Shown here: piece after piece, positions 1-6,801 of the stretch
How the letters are laid out: every line of letters begins with the position of its first letter
Position numbering within the stretch: the first letter of the stretch is position 1
Assembly: GCA_034433305.1 (NCBI GenBank)
Contig: DAOUAM010000075.1
Coordinates: 1-33,718, forward strand
DNA: 33,718 bases
Direction of reading: 5' to 3'
Source of the DNA: DAOUAM01 sp034433305
Lineage (GTDB): Bacteria > Chloroflexota > Dehalococcoidia > Lucifugimonadales > DAOUAM01
Program-made: the position numbers and the translations under genes
The notes under the pieces: generated by a model
What the model was told of the DNA's origin: nothing
The model's database searches: none
The model's input: only the letters and a program-made list of their open reading frames with translations

Positions 1-19
1 TAGTGTGACTGTGCCATGC

Positions 20-1585
20 TCATGCCTCGTTGACAATGGGCTGGGCGATGATCCAAAGACTTGTGGCGGTGTAAAAGACCATCAGCACCAGCATGGGGTA
101 CTGGCTACGCAGGGCGCGGGCGTGGTCGGCCATGGTCCGCAGCGCGATGACATGGGCGACGTACACCGCCAGGATGTGGCCCAGCACTATGGCTGCTATG
201 GAGATAAACCACACTGCCTTGGCATTGAGCACGCCCACGTTTATCGCGTAGTCCGCCGCCCCGAAGATGTCCCAGCCAAAGCCGAAGGGGTCCGAGGCCA
301 GCGGGACGATGAGCTGGCCCTGGATAGCTATGAAGGAAATGTAGTGGGCCAGGTTGTAGGCCAGTGCAATGGGCACCAGGGAGAACACAAAGGCCCGCGC
401 CAGCTCCGAGAGGGGGACTTCCTCCCCTGAGAAGCGTTTCATCGCCCAGGAGAAGGCGACATAGACCGCCACAAAGAGGGCCGGCAGCAGCACCAGCCCG
501 AGAGTGTCCGTGGCCGCGCCGGACCGGGCGCCCAGGAAGGAGAAGGCCGGGCCGACGCTGCTATGCACCTCGCCCCAGGCCGGCGTATCCGTCAGGCCGT
601 CGAAGGTCACCGTTGCCAGCGCCAGCAGCACAAAGGCCGCTGTAGCCTGGGACACCTTCTGGGGCAAGGCCAGCCCCACGGCGTAGGGCCGCAGGGCCAA
701 CTGGCGCTGGTCGCTGCTGGCGCGCTCGAAGCAGGCGTAGCAGTCCACACACTCCTTGCCGGGGCCGTCGCACCCCAGGTCGCAGGTATCGCAGGGCCGA
801 GAGTGCCGGCCGGCCCCCCTGGGCACGACCCTTACCTCCGTGGGCGAGAAGCGGGCGAAGAAGCCGAACAGCACCGAGAAGGCCTCGCCGTGCTGGAGCC
901 ACTGGTGCTTGCCGAAGGCCACCATGCCGGCCAGCGTCACCAGGGAGTACACAGCCCCAATCCCCGCCAGCCTGCGCGGGTCGGCGGCTCCGTCATAGAC
1001 GTTCTCCAGCCAGGCGAAGGCCAGGAACAGGAGCAGCGCCGGCCATGCGTCCCAGCCTCGCGGGTACCGGAACAGGGGCGTGTGCCTGCCGTGGCGTCCG
1101 TACACCAGCCGCTCGCCCCACTCGAAGAGGGCCTTCCACGGGTTGAAGGCCATCCACACATGGCCCACCAGGGCGCTGATGTAGCCCATGCCCACCCACC
1201 AGATGATCCACACGAAGACCGGCGCGAAGTTGTCCACCGGCCTTGACGTGCCCAGCAGGCCCGTGACAATCACCAGGCCCAGCACGAACACCGAGAGGGC
1301 GCGGCAGGCGTTCAGCAGCGCGCCGCTGGTCAGGATGGGCCTGAGCCAGCCCACCCGCAGCAGGTCGTACCTGGGGTATGTGAGTCCGCCCGAAGGCTGC
1401 CGGACAAACAGGCCAATGACCACGAAAGACAGGGCCACCGTGGCGGCGGCGCCTATCATGAAGTAGTTGAGGGGCAAGGGCAGGTCGTACCGCTCACCAA
1501 AGCCGTGGGCGTAAGCGGTCGTGGCCGCCAGGCCAGCAGCACCCGCCAGCACCAGGGCTGCCGATAGTCTGAGAGTCCTCTTCAT
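20..1585 (-). CDS. Multi-span membrane protein with signal peptide and six-Cys cluster
   Basis: The protein has 521 residues and no assigned function. Residues 1-26 look like a signal peptide ending TTAYA; cleavage there would leave His27-Gly as the mature N-terminus. The next residues (HGFGERYDLPLPL) match a motif I recall at the start of poorly characterised multi-span proteins of Actinobacteria and Chloroflexota, some of them named fenitrothion hydrolase on weak grounds. About ten hydrophobic segments follow (for example 42-60, 92-111, 121-140, 180-197, 310-326, 361-380, 396-415, 455-480, 497-515). Between two of them lie C265, C268, C272, C279, C282 and C285, spaced CxxCx3Cx6CxxCxxC, which could bind a metal or an iron-sulfur cluster. 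It is last in a minus-strand run, 10 bp after the cupredoxin lipoprotein gene. Real gene: sure. Role in metal or redox chemistry: inference. Confidence 0.85.
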   Translation of the reverse strand: MKRTLRLSAALVLAGAAGLAATTAYAHGFGERYDLPLPLNYFMIGAAATVALSFVVIGLFVRQPSGGLTYPRYDLLRVGWLRPILTSGALLNACRALSVFVLGLVIVTGLLGTSRPVDNFAPVFVWIIWWVGMGYISALVGHVWMAFNPWKALFEWGERLVYGRHGRHTPLFRYPRGWDAWPALLLFLAFAWLENVYDGAADPRRLAGIGAVYSLVTLAGMVAFGKHQWLQHGEAFSVLFGFFARFSPTEVRVVPRGAGRHSRPCDTCDLGCDGPGKECVDCYACFERASSDQRQLALRPYAVGLALPQKVSQATAAFVLLALATVTFDGLTDTPAWGEVHSSVGPAFSFLGARSGAATDTLGLVLLPALFVAVYVAFSWAMKRFSGEEVPLSELARAFVFSLVPIALAYNLAHYISFIAIQGQLIVPLASDPFGFGWDIFGAADYAINVGVLNAKAVWFISIAAIVLGHILAVYVAHVIALRTMADHARALRSQYPMLVLMVFYTATSLWIIAQPIVNEA

Positions 1586-1595
1586 CGCCCTGCTC

Positions 1596-2306
1596 CTATC
1601 GTGGATAGACTTCCAGCGTGCCCAGCGTGATCTCTTCCTCCTCGTGCGTTCCGCCGCTTTCCCCGGTAGGGAGTTCGCCGGCGGTCACGCGCTGCCTGCT
1701 GGCGGAGGTGTTGAGCCACACCAGCGTCGTGCCGGGCTGGACCGAGACCTCAACAGGCTGGAAGGAGCCGTCCTCCAGTATCTGTATCTGGACAGTGCCT
1801 GAGAGGGGTGCATCATCGTTTACAGTAATAGTGCCCGTGGACTCGTGGTCCATGTGGTTGTGGTAGGGGAAGGACTTACCTTCCAGGTCGTGGCCCACCC
1901 GGTAGCTGAAGGTCTGGCTGCTCTCCAGCACGGGCGACTCGAAGAGGGCGCCGTGGGCGTGCAGGCCATCCTCGCCGTCCGGGTGGAAGGTCATGGTGAA
2001 GCGCCCCGTGGCGTTGGCGGTGAACTGCACCGATGCGGCCTGGCCTGGCGTGACGCTTTGCTCGATATCATAGCCATGGATATGGACGGCGCCTGCCTGG
2101 TCGGTCCGAAAGCTCAGGGTCACGGAGTCGCCCTGATTGACCCTCACCACCGCCGGGTCGAGGGCCAGCTTCCCGTCCCTGATCTCCAGGTCGAACTGCC
2201 TGGCCTCTGGCCTTGATGGCCCGCATGCGCTGGCCGCCAGGGCCACTACCAGCAGCGCAGGAAGTATAGTCAGTCGAATGAACGTGTGAAGCGTCATGGT
2301 TGGCAT
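1596..2306 (-). CDS. Cupredoxin-like lipoprotein
   Basis: The protein has 236 residues. The N-terminus is a lipoprotein signal with a lipobox ending AASAC, so Cys28 should be lipidated and the protein anchored outside the membrane. Residues about 38-115 form a cupredoxin-like beta sandwich opening with a conserved pattern (VVRVNQGDSVTLSF) and containing HIHGYD and, later, HPDGEDGLHAHG. A second segment has FPYHNHMDHESTGTITV (about 146-162), the place where blue copper proteins have their C-terminal Cys/His/Met loop; His replaces the usual Cys, so a type 1 blue site is unlikely. Residues 163-236 resemble the beginning of another cupredoxin (VEVSVQPGTTLVWLN). The His-rich pattern is compatible with copper binding. 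It sits between the FixH/YtkA-like gene and the Cys-rich membrane protein gene on the same strand. Confidence 0.85.
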   Translation of the reverse strand: MPTMTLHTFIRLTILPALLVVALAASACGPSRPEARQFDLEIRDGKLALDPAVVRVNQGDSVTLSFRTDQAGAVHIHGYDIEQSVTPGQAASVQFTANATGRFTMTFHPDGEDGLHAHGALFESPVLESSQTFSYRVGHDLEGKSFPYHNHMDHESTGTITVNDDAPLSGTVQIQILEDGSFQPVEVSVQPGTTLVWLNTSASRQRVTAGELPTGESGGTHEEEEITLGTLEVYPR

Positions 2307-2468
2307 TCCTCATCTGTCCTCACGTGGAAGGCCCGTTGCCAGGCACGGCAACAGGCCGCTGATTGCCTGGACTGCCTCTCTGATGGGTATGAGGCTTGCC
2401 CGCAGATGCGGCTACCCTGGGGACGGCCGCCGGGAATGGCATACTGCTCACCGCCCGGCCACCTCCAC

Positions 2469-3035
2469 TCAGCGGGCGGCCCTTCTGCGCGGCCTGCCCG
2501 TCCCGCGTCGCCGCAGGTACCAGCGCAGGAGCGAGAACCAGATGTAGCCCAGCACCAGCAAGGCTATGGCGCCCACCACTATGGCGAAGATGCTCATAAT
2601 GGGACTGGGCTCCCGGACCTCGATGGGGAACTCGGCGGAGGCCTGGCCCAGGCGGCCCTCCACATTCAGGGTGAAAACCCACTGGCCGATGCGGTCCACC
2701 GAGGTGTTGACCTCGTAGAAGGCCGCGCTGGTAAGCCCGAGCTGGGCCTCCACCGGGCCTATCTGCGCCCCGTCCCCCGGGCCATTGCCGGTCACCATCA
2801 CCCGCGCGTCCAGCACCGGCGTCCTGGTAGCCAGGTCGTTGACCAGCACTGCTATGTGCAGGCTGCCGATGGTCGGGCTGGCCGGGCTGGTGCCCATCAC
2901 AATCTCGTAGGGCCCGGCGGTCTTGCTCACGAAGTTGGATACCTGGCCATTGGCGTGGGCGGGCCTGAATGGCATGGCGGCCAGCGCCAGTGCCAGGAGC
3001 GCTACAAGGGTAATATAACCGGGTCTGAGGGCCAT
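2469..3035 (-). CDS. Exported, C-terminally anchored protein, FixH/YtkA-like
   Basis: The protein has 188 residues and is not firmly recognised. Residues 1-28 are a signal peptide ending PAHA. A beta-rich extracytoplasmic domain (about 30-140) follows; phrases such as SLHIAVLVNDLATRTPVLDA and the ending FTLNVEGRLGQASAEFPIEV resemble FixH/YtkA-type immunoglobulin-like domains, which often sit beside copper or cytochrome oxidase assembly genes. Residues about 149-171 are one membrane span, and the tail RRRGTGRPRRRAAR is strongly basic, so it should be cytoplasmic. A 162-bp gap with a weak GTTGCC/GGCAAC hairpin separates it from the downstream cupredoxin gene. The domain name is a resemblance by eye and could be wrong. 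Confidence 0.75.
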   Translation of the reverse strand: MALRPGYITLVALLALALAAMPFRPAHANGQVSNFVSKTAGPYEIVMGTSPASPTIGSLHIAVLVNDLATRTPVLDARVMVTGNGPGDGAQIGPVEAQLGLTSAAFYEVNTSVDRIGQWVFTLNVEGRLGQASAEFPIEVREPSPIMSIFAIVVGAIALLVLGYIWFSLLRWYLRRRGTGRPRRRAAR

Positions 3036-3113
3036 GGAACGGTGCTCCTTGCTGGGGCAGCGACATTACGGGACGTGGCCCATGCGATGGACGGCCTGCG
3101 GAGGCGCAGGCCG

Positions 3114-3515
3114 TTAGATAGCGGCAGCGGGCGGTCTTGAGGGAGGGGAAATGTAACTCTGACTCCAGCGTTCCGCCGGAGGCAGCGGGAGCAGCAGGGT
3201 AGAGGTGGGTTCGAAGGAAAGGCCTGGAAGGCTTTCCATGTGCCAGACCAGGATGGGCAGGCCAGAGGCAGGCCCGCTGTCGTAGCTGTACAGCATGACA
3301 GGCCCTGCCTGATGGCTTCCGTCCTGCGCCGCCTGGTGGTCGTGGCTATGGCCGTATTCCAGGGTATTGTGGGTATGGTAATGGTACAGCCCCACGTGGC
3401 TGTGATAGGCCTGGTGCTCGGCGAAATGGTGGTCCACCAGCGGCCCGATGGAAGGGAATATGACCGCCGCCAGCAGCGCCAGGCCGGGTAAGTGCCTTAT
3501 CAGTGACCTCAACAC
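3114..3515 (-). CDS. Small His-rich membrane-anchored protein
   Basis: The protein has 133 residues and no recognised family. A hydrophobic N-terminal segment (about 9-26) acts as a signal or anchor. It is followed by a dense His stretch at about 28-60, with runs such as DHHFAEHQAYHSHVG, LYHYHTHN and YGHSHDHQ; at least 12 His lie in about 33 residues, a pattern typical of metal (Zn, Ni or Cu) binding. The rest is Pro- and Ser-rich. The start is GTG at 3515, only seven bases after the trpB stop and with no good Shine-Dalgarno sequence, but with a TATAAT box (3522-3527) placed so that transcription could begin at the GTG itself. It is first of the four metal-ligand-rich genes. Confidence 0.7.
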   Translation of the reverse strand: MLRSLIRHLPGLALLAAVIFPSIGPLVDHHFAEHQAYHSHVGLYHYHTHNTLEYGHSHDHQAAQDGSHQAGPVMLYSYDSGPASGLPILVWHMESLPGLSFEPTSTLLLPLPPAERWSQSYISPPSRPPAAAI

Positions 3516-3521
3516 GAGTCC

Positions 3522-3527
3522 ATTATA
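3522..3527 (-). promoter_or_regulatory. Possible -10 box for the His-rich gene cluster
   Basis: TATAAT on the minus strand overlaps the end of trpB. No convincing -35 hexamer is seen 16-18 bases upstream. If used, the start site would fall at or next to the GTG at 3515, giving a leaderless transcript. Confidence 0.35.
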
Positions 3528-4725
3528 AACTCACGCCCAGGGCTGCTGCTACGGTGTTCATATCCTTGTCGCCCCGGCCGCTTAGGCCCACCAGTATGAC
3601 CTGGTCTCTGGACAGGGTGGGGGCCAGCCTGGACACGTAGTAGATGGCGTGGGCCGGCTCCAGGGCGGGGATGATGCCCTCGGTCCGGCACAGCAGCTTG
3701 AAGCCCTCCAGCGCCTCCTGGTCGGTGACACCCACGTAATTGGCCCTGCCTGTCTCTTTCAGGAAGCTGTGCTCCGGGCCGACGCCAGGGTAGTCCAGGC
3801 CCGCCGAGATGCTGTGGGTCTCGCGTACCTGGCCGTTCTCGTCCTGGAGCAGGTAGGACATGCTACCGTGGAGCACGCCCACCTGTCCGGCGCAGAGGGT
3901 GGCGGCGTGCTTGTCGGTGTCCAGGCCCAGCCCGCCGGCCTCCACGCCCACCAGCTTGACCTGCTCATCGGGAATGAACTCGTGGAACAGGCCGATGGCG
4001 TTGCTGCCGCCGCCCACGCAGGCCACGGCGTAGTCCGGCAGTCGCCCGATGGCGGCCAGCACCTGCTCCCGCGCCTCCCGCCCGATGATGGACTGGAAGT
4101 CCCGCACCATCATGGGGTAGGGGTGTGGCCCCACCACGCTGCCGATGAGGTAGTGGGTCGTCCTGACGTTGGTCACCCAGTCGCGGATGCACTCGTTGAT
4201 GGCGTCCTTCAGGGTGCGGCTGCCCGACGTGACGGAGCGGACCTCGGCGCCCAGCAGGCGCATGCGGAAGACGTTGAGGGACTGGCGCCGGATGTCCTCC
4301 TCGCCCATGTAGACGATGCACTCCTGCTTGAGCATGGCGCATACCGTGGCTGTGGCGACGCCATGCTGCCCGGCGCCGGTCTCGGCGATGATGCGCTTCT
4401 TGCCCATGCGCCTGGCCAGCAGGCCCTGCCCCAGGGCGTTATTGATCTTGTGGGCGCCGGTGTGGGCCAGGTCCTCGCGCTTGATGAAAATCTGCGCGCC
4501 GCCCAGCTCGCGGCTCAGGTTCTCAGCGTAGTACATGGGCGTTGGCCGGCCCACGTACTGCCGGCAGAGGTGGCGGAACTCGGCCTGGAACTCCTCGTCG
4601 GCCCGGGCCTGGCGGTAGGCCTCCTCAAGCTCCTCCAGCGCGCTCATCAGCGTCTCGGGGACGAACCGCCCTCCAAAGGGGCCGAAGTGGCCTGTGGCGT
4701 CGGGTAGTGGCGTGTGCCTTTGCAT
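3523..4725 (-). CDS. trpB: Tryptophan synthase beta chain
   Basis: The protein has 400 residues, the usual length for TrpB. It joins indole and L-serine to make L-tryptophan in the cytoplasm, using pyridoxal phosphate, and normally pairs with TrpA. The N-terminus carries the family start FGPFGGRFVPETLM. The PLP lysine is K93 in GAHKINNALGQG. ETGAGQHG (115-122) belongs to the substrate-binding loop, and GGGSNAIG (238-245) binds the cofactor phosphate. The C-terminal LSGRGDKDM is also typical. No trpA or other trp gene is in the window; the neighbours are a divergent FmdB-like gene upstream and the His-rich gene seven bases downstream. The ATG at 4725 is preceded by GGAAGGA. Confidence 0.97.
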   Translation of the reverse strand: MQRHTPLPDATGHFGPFGGRFVPETLMSALEELEEAYRQARADEEFQAEFRHLCRQYVGRPTPMYYAENLSRELGGAQIFIKREDLAHTGAHKINNALGQGLLARRMGKKRIIAETGAGQHGVATATVCAMLKQECIVYMGEEDIRRQSLNVFRMRLLGAEVRSVTSGSRTLKDAINECIRDWVTNVRTTHYLIGSVVGPHPYPMMVRDFQSIIGREAREQVLAAIGRLPDYAVACVGGGSNAIGLFHEFIPDEQVKLVGVEAGGLGLDTDKHAATLCAGQVGVLHGSMSYLLQDENGQVRETHSISAGLDYPGVGPEHSFLKETGRANYVGVTDQEALEGFKLLCRTEGIIPALEPAHAIYYVSRLAPTLSRDQVILVGLSGRGDKDMNTVAAALGVSL

Positions 4726-4778
4726 GGTGCTTCCTTCCTGGTTATGCCCTCAGCCGCCCATCCCAGCTGAACGCTTCT

Positions 4779-4807
4779 ATTATAACGTGCGTATTGACCG
4801 AAAGCAA
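4779..4807 (-). promoter_or_regulatory. Promoter for trpB
   Basis: On the minus strand TTGCTT (4802-4807) and TATAAT (4779-4784) are 17 bases apart, a good sigma70 arrangement, about 55 bases ahead of the trpB start. Its spacer contains the -35 box of the opposite promoter. Confidence 0.6.
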
Positions 4808-4822
4808 TGCGCTTCCTAGAAT
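4794..4822 (+). promoter_or_regulatory. Promoter for the FmdB-like gene
   Basis: TTGACC (4794-4799) and TAGAAT (4817-4822) are 17 bases apart, 31 bases ahead of the ATG at 4854. It overlaps the divergent trpB promoter, so RNA polymerase can probably occupy only one of the two at a time. Confidence 0.65.
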
Positions 4823-4853
4823 AGGGACAAAAGCGACCAGAAGGGAAGGGTAT

Positions 4854-5093
4854 ATGCCTGTCTACGAGTACTCCTGTACTACCTGCGGTAACCGCTTCGA
4901 GAAGCTGCGGCCCATGAGCCGCATGGACGAGCAGGCCCCATGCCCTGACTGCGGCGGGGACTCCCGGCGTGTGCTCTCCGTCTTCGCGGCCTTCTCGTCG
5001 AGCTCCAGCGGAGAGACGAAGGCCATCCAGGGGGCTGGCGGTGGCTGTGGGGGCTGCGGCCCCGGCGGCTGTGGCTGCGCCTGCGGGGCCTGA
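4854..5093 (+). CDS. FmdB-family zinc ribbon protein
   Basis: The protein has 79 residues and opens with the FmdB/CxxC_CXXC signature MPVYEYSCTTCGNRFE, followed by CPDCGG at 30-35; C8, C11, C30 and C33 should hold one zinc. The family was named after a putative regulator of the amidase/formamidase genes, but most members have no proven role. Residues 48-64 are Ser-rich and the C-terminus (64-79) is a Gly/Cys-rich tail with CGGCGPGGCGCACG, a common ending in Chloroflexota and Deltaproteobacteria members. The ATG at 4854 follows AGAAGGGAAGGG at a suitable distance; longer in-frame versions would run through the trpB promoter and are unlikely. Confidence 0.9.
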   Translation: MPVYEYSCTTCGNRFEKLRPMSRMDEQAPCPDCGGDSRRVLSVFAAFSSSSSGETKAIQGAGGGCGGCGPGGCGCACGA

Positions 5094-5115
5094 CGCGCAT
5101 ACCTCACCCCGTAAG

Positions 5116-5139
5116 CCCCTCTCCATACGTGGAAAGGGG
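5116..5139. terminator. Hairpin between convergent genes
   Basis: CCCCTCTCCA and TGGAAAGGGG pair in nine of ten positions around a TACG loop. It lies between the FmdB-like gene and the DUF1461 gene, which converge. There is no clear T run on either side, so it is only a candidate terminator. Confidence 0.45.
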
Positions 5140-5166
5140 GCAGGTCCGGCCCGCCAATCGGCGCTA

Positions 5167-5916
5167 TTAAGCCCTGCGCGCCCGGGATGCCTTGCGGGGG
5201 CGGGGCGCCGCCGGCTTCCGGGCGGGCGTGGCGGCAGCGCCCTGGGCACGGCGCAGCAGGCGAGGCAGCACGGCCAGCGCCAGCGCTTCCACTACCGTTG
5301 AGCCGGCGATGAGCATGGTGGCGTCGAAGAAGAAGCCCTCGGGGAACATGGCGATGAGGTAGTCCCGGCTGGGGTCAAGCTGCCACAGGTCGTTGCTGAA
5401 GCTCAGCAGGTGGAAGGCCAGGAATAGCTGGTCGAACCCCACCAGGGAGGCCAGGCTCACCAGCAAGACCAGCGCCAGCGTCAGCGCGCCGCCCAGGCCC
5501 GCGTAACGGGCCAGCCTGGGCAGGGACTGTCGTCCCCACACGATGAGGCCCACCACGATGAAGGCCGCCAGGTACGCCCCCGTGACCTCCTGGGCGCGGT
5601 ACACCCCACGCACCAGGCCCTTGACGTCCTTCATGTGCAGCACCTCCCGCTCATTGTAGAGGCTGCGGAGGATGCCGCCCTGGTACACCCGCACGTCCAG
5701 GTACTCCTCGTCGTTGTTGAAGTAGTCCCGGACCTGGCGGGCCGCGCTCAGCAGCTCGCCGCGCTCTATGCCGGTGCGCTCGGGGATGTCGTACTTGTCG
5801 AAGCCGTAGCTGTACAGGAAGGGCGCGTTGATGACCCAGCGCACGTTGCTGGTGACGAGAAAGACAGGCACCGCCGCGATAAACAGGGCGACGGCCAGAG
5901 CTTTAAGTATGTTCAT
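5167..5916 (-). CDS. DUF1461 (TIGR01906-type) integral membrane protein
   Basis: The protein has 249 residues and belongs to a family of unknown function found in Firmicutes and Chloroflexota. Membrane segments are at about 5-23, 130-148, 158-180 and 205-223. A large outside-facing loop between the first and second contains family-like features: FLYSYGFDKYDIPERTGI, then NNDEEYLDVRV and a segment near 95-107 (EVLHMKDVKGLV). The last 30 residues are a basic Ala/Pro/Arg tail (KPAAPRPRKASRARRA), presumably cytoplasmic. It is a single gene with its own strong promoter and is divergent from mazG. Confidence 0.85.
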   Translation of the reverse strand: MNILKALAVALFIAAVPVFLVTSNVRWVINAPFLYSYGFDKYDIPERTGIERGELLSAARQVRDYFNNDEEYLDVRVYQGGILRSLYNEREVLHMKDVKGLVRGVYRAQEVTGAYLAAFIVVGLIVWGRQSLPRLARYAGLGGALTLALVLLVSLASLVGFDQLFLAFHLLSFSNDLWQLDPSRDYLIAMFPEGFFFDATMLIAGSTVVEALALAVLPRLLRRAQGAAATPARKPAAPRPRKASRARRA

Positions 5917-5936
5917 GAGTCACCATAGCTGCTAGC

Positions 5937-5965
5937 ATCATAGAGGTGGCACCTCTGTCTGTCAA
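5937..5965 (-). promoter_or_regulatory. Promoter of the DUF1461 gene with palindromic spacer
   Basis: On the minus strand TTGACA (5960-5965) and TATGAT (5937-5942) are separated by exactly 17 bases, close to perfect sigma70 consensus. The spacer holds a perfect 15-base palindrome, AGAGGTGGCACCTCT (5942-5956), which overlaps the first base of the -10 box. A protein bound there would block RNA polymerase, so this looks like an operator. Predicted transcription begins about 14 bases ahead of the ATG at 5916. Confidence 0.7.
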
Positions 5966-5994
5966 CGCAAATAGCAGCGTGCCCGGAGCAGCAA

Positions 5995-6801
5995 ATGGAC
6001 AACCAGGACTATCCGGCCAGCTTCGATGGCCTCCTTCAACTGGTGGAACGTCTGCGAGGCCCGCAGGGTTGCCCCTGGGACAGCCAGCAGACCCGTGAGT
6101 CGCTGAAGCCCCAGTTCCTGGAGGAGTGCTATGAGCTGCTGGAGGCCATGGACCAGGGCGACGCCTCCAGGCTCCTGGAGGAGCTGGGCGACGTGCTGCT
6201 GCACGTGGCCTTTCAGTTCCAGCTTGCCCGGGAGCAGGGCGAGTTCAGCCAGGCCGACGTCTTCCGGCAGCTTATAGCCAAGCTGGTCCGCAGGCACCCC
6301 CATGTGTTCGGCGACGTCCAGGTGGCCAGCGCCGAGGAGGTGGTCAGCAACTGGCAGGCCATCAAGGGCCAGGAGAAGGCCGGCACCGAGGCGTCCATCC
6401 TGGACGGCGTTCCCAGGCAGATGCCGGCCCTGGCCTATGCCCAGGCCATCCAGGAGCGCGCCGCCCGCGTCGGCTTCGACTGGGAGGACTTCCAGGGCGT
6501 CCTGGCCAAGGTGGTCGAAGAGCTGAGGGAGGTGGAGGCCGCCTCGCCGGGCGCTGAGCGAGAGAGGGAGCTGGGCGACCTGCTTTTCTCGCTGGTGAAT
6601 GCCAGCCGCTGGCTGGGCGTGGACGCCGAAGGCGCCCTGCGCCAGGCCGACGCCCGCTTCTACCGCCGCTTCGTGGCAATGGAAAAGCTGTGCCGCCAGC
6701 GGGGGCTTTCCTTCAAGGACCTGCCCATGCAGGAGAAGGATGCCCTCTGGCAGGAGGCCAAGCGGCTGGAAGGGCCTACTGGGACTTCCACAGCGCCTTG
6801 A
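5995..6801 (+). CDS. mazG: Nucleoside triphosphate pyrophosphohydrolase MazG
   Basis: The protein has 268 residues and two MazG domains, as in the Escherichia coli enzyme. It hydrolyses (d)NTPs to the monophosphate and pyrophosphate, cleaning the nucleotide pool. The first domain has the conserved CPWDSQQTRESLKPQFLEE, metal ligands E43, E44 and E47, then E63 and D66 in LEELGDVLLHV. The second domain repeats this as EELREVEAA and RELGDLLFSLVN followed by ADARFYRRF. The 3' end overlaps the convergent MFS gene by 26 bp. The start at 5995 fits the family's N-terminus (FDGLLQLVERLRGPQGCPWD). Confidence 0.95.
   Translation: MDNQDYPASFDGLLQLVERLRGPQGCPWDSQQTRESLKPQFLEECYELLEAMDQGDASRLLEELGDVLLHVAFQFQLAREQGEFSQADVFRQLIAKLVRRHPHVFGDVQVASAEEVVSNWQAIKGQEKAGTEASILDGVPRQMPALAYAQAIQERAARVGFDWEDFQGVLAKVVEELREVEAASPGAERERELGDLLFSLVNASRWLGVDAEGALRQADARFYRRFVAMEKLCRQRGLSFKDLPMQEKDALWQEAKRLEGPTGTSTAP

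Noticed and set aside
3649..4707. 352-codon plus-strand frame opposite trpB
   Set aside because: Antisense shadow of trpB with no recognisable motif or ribosome site.
5937..5965. MerR-type operator in a promoter spacer
   Set aside because: MerR-controlled promoters usually have a lengthened 19-20 base spacer; this one has 17, so a plain repressor is the better reading.
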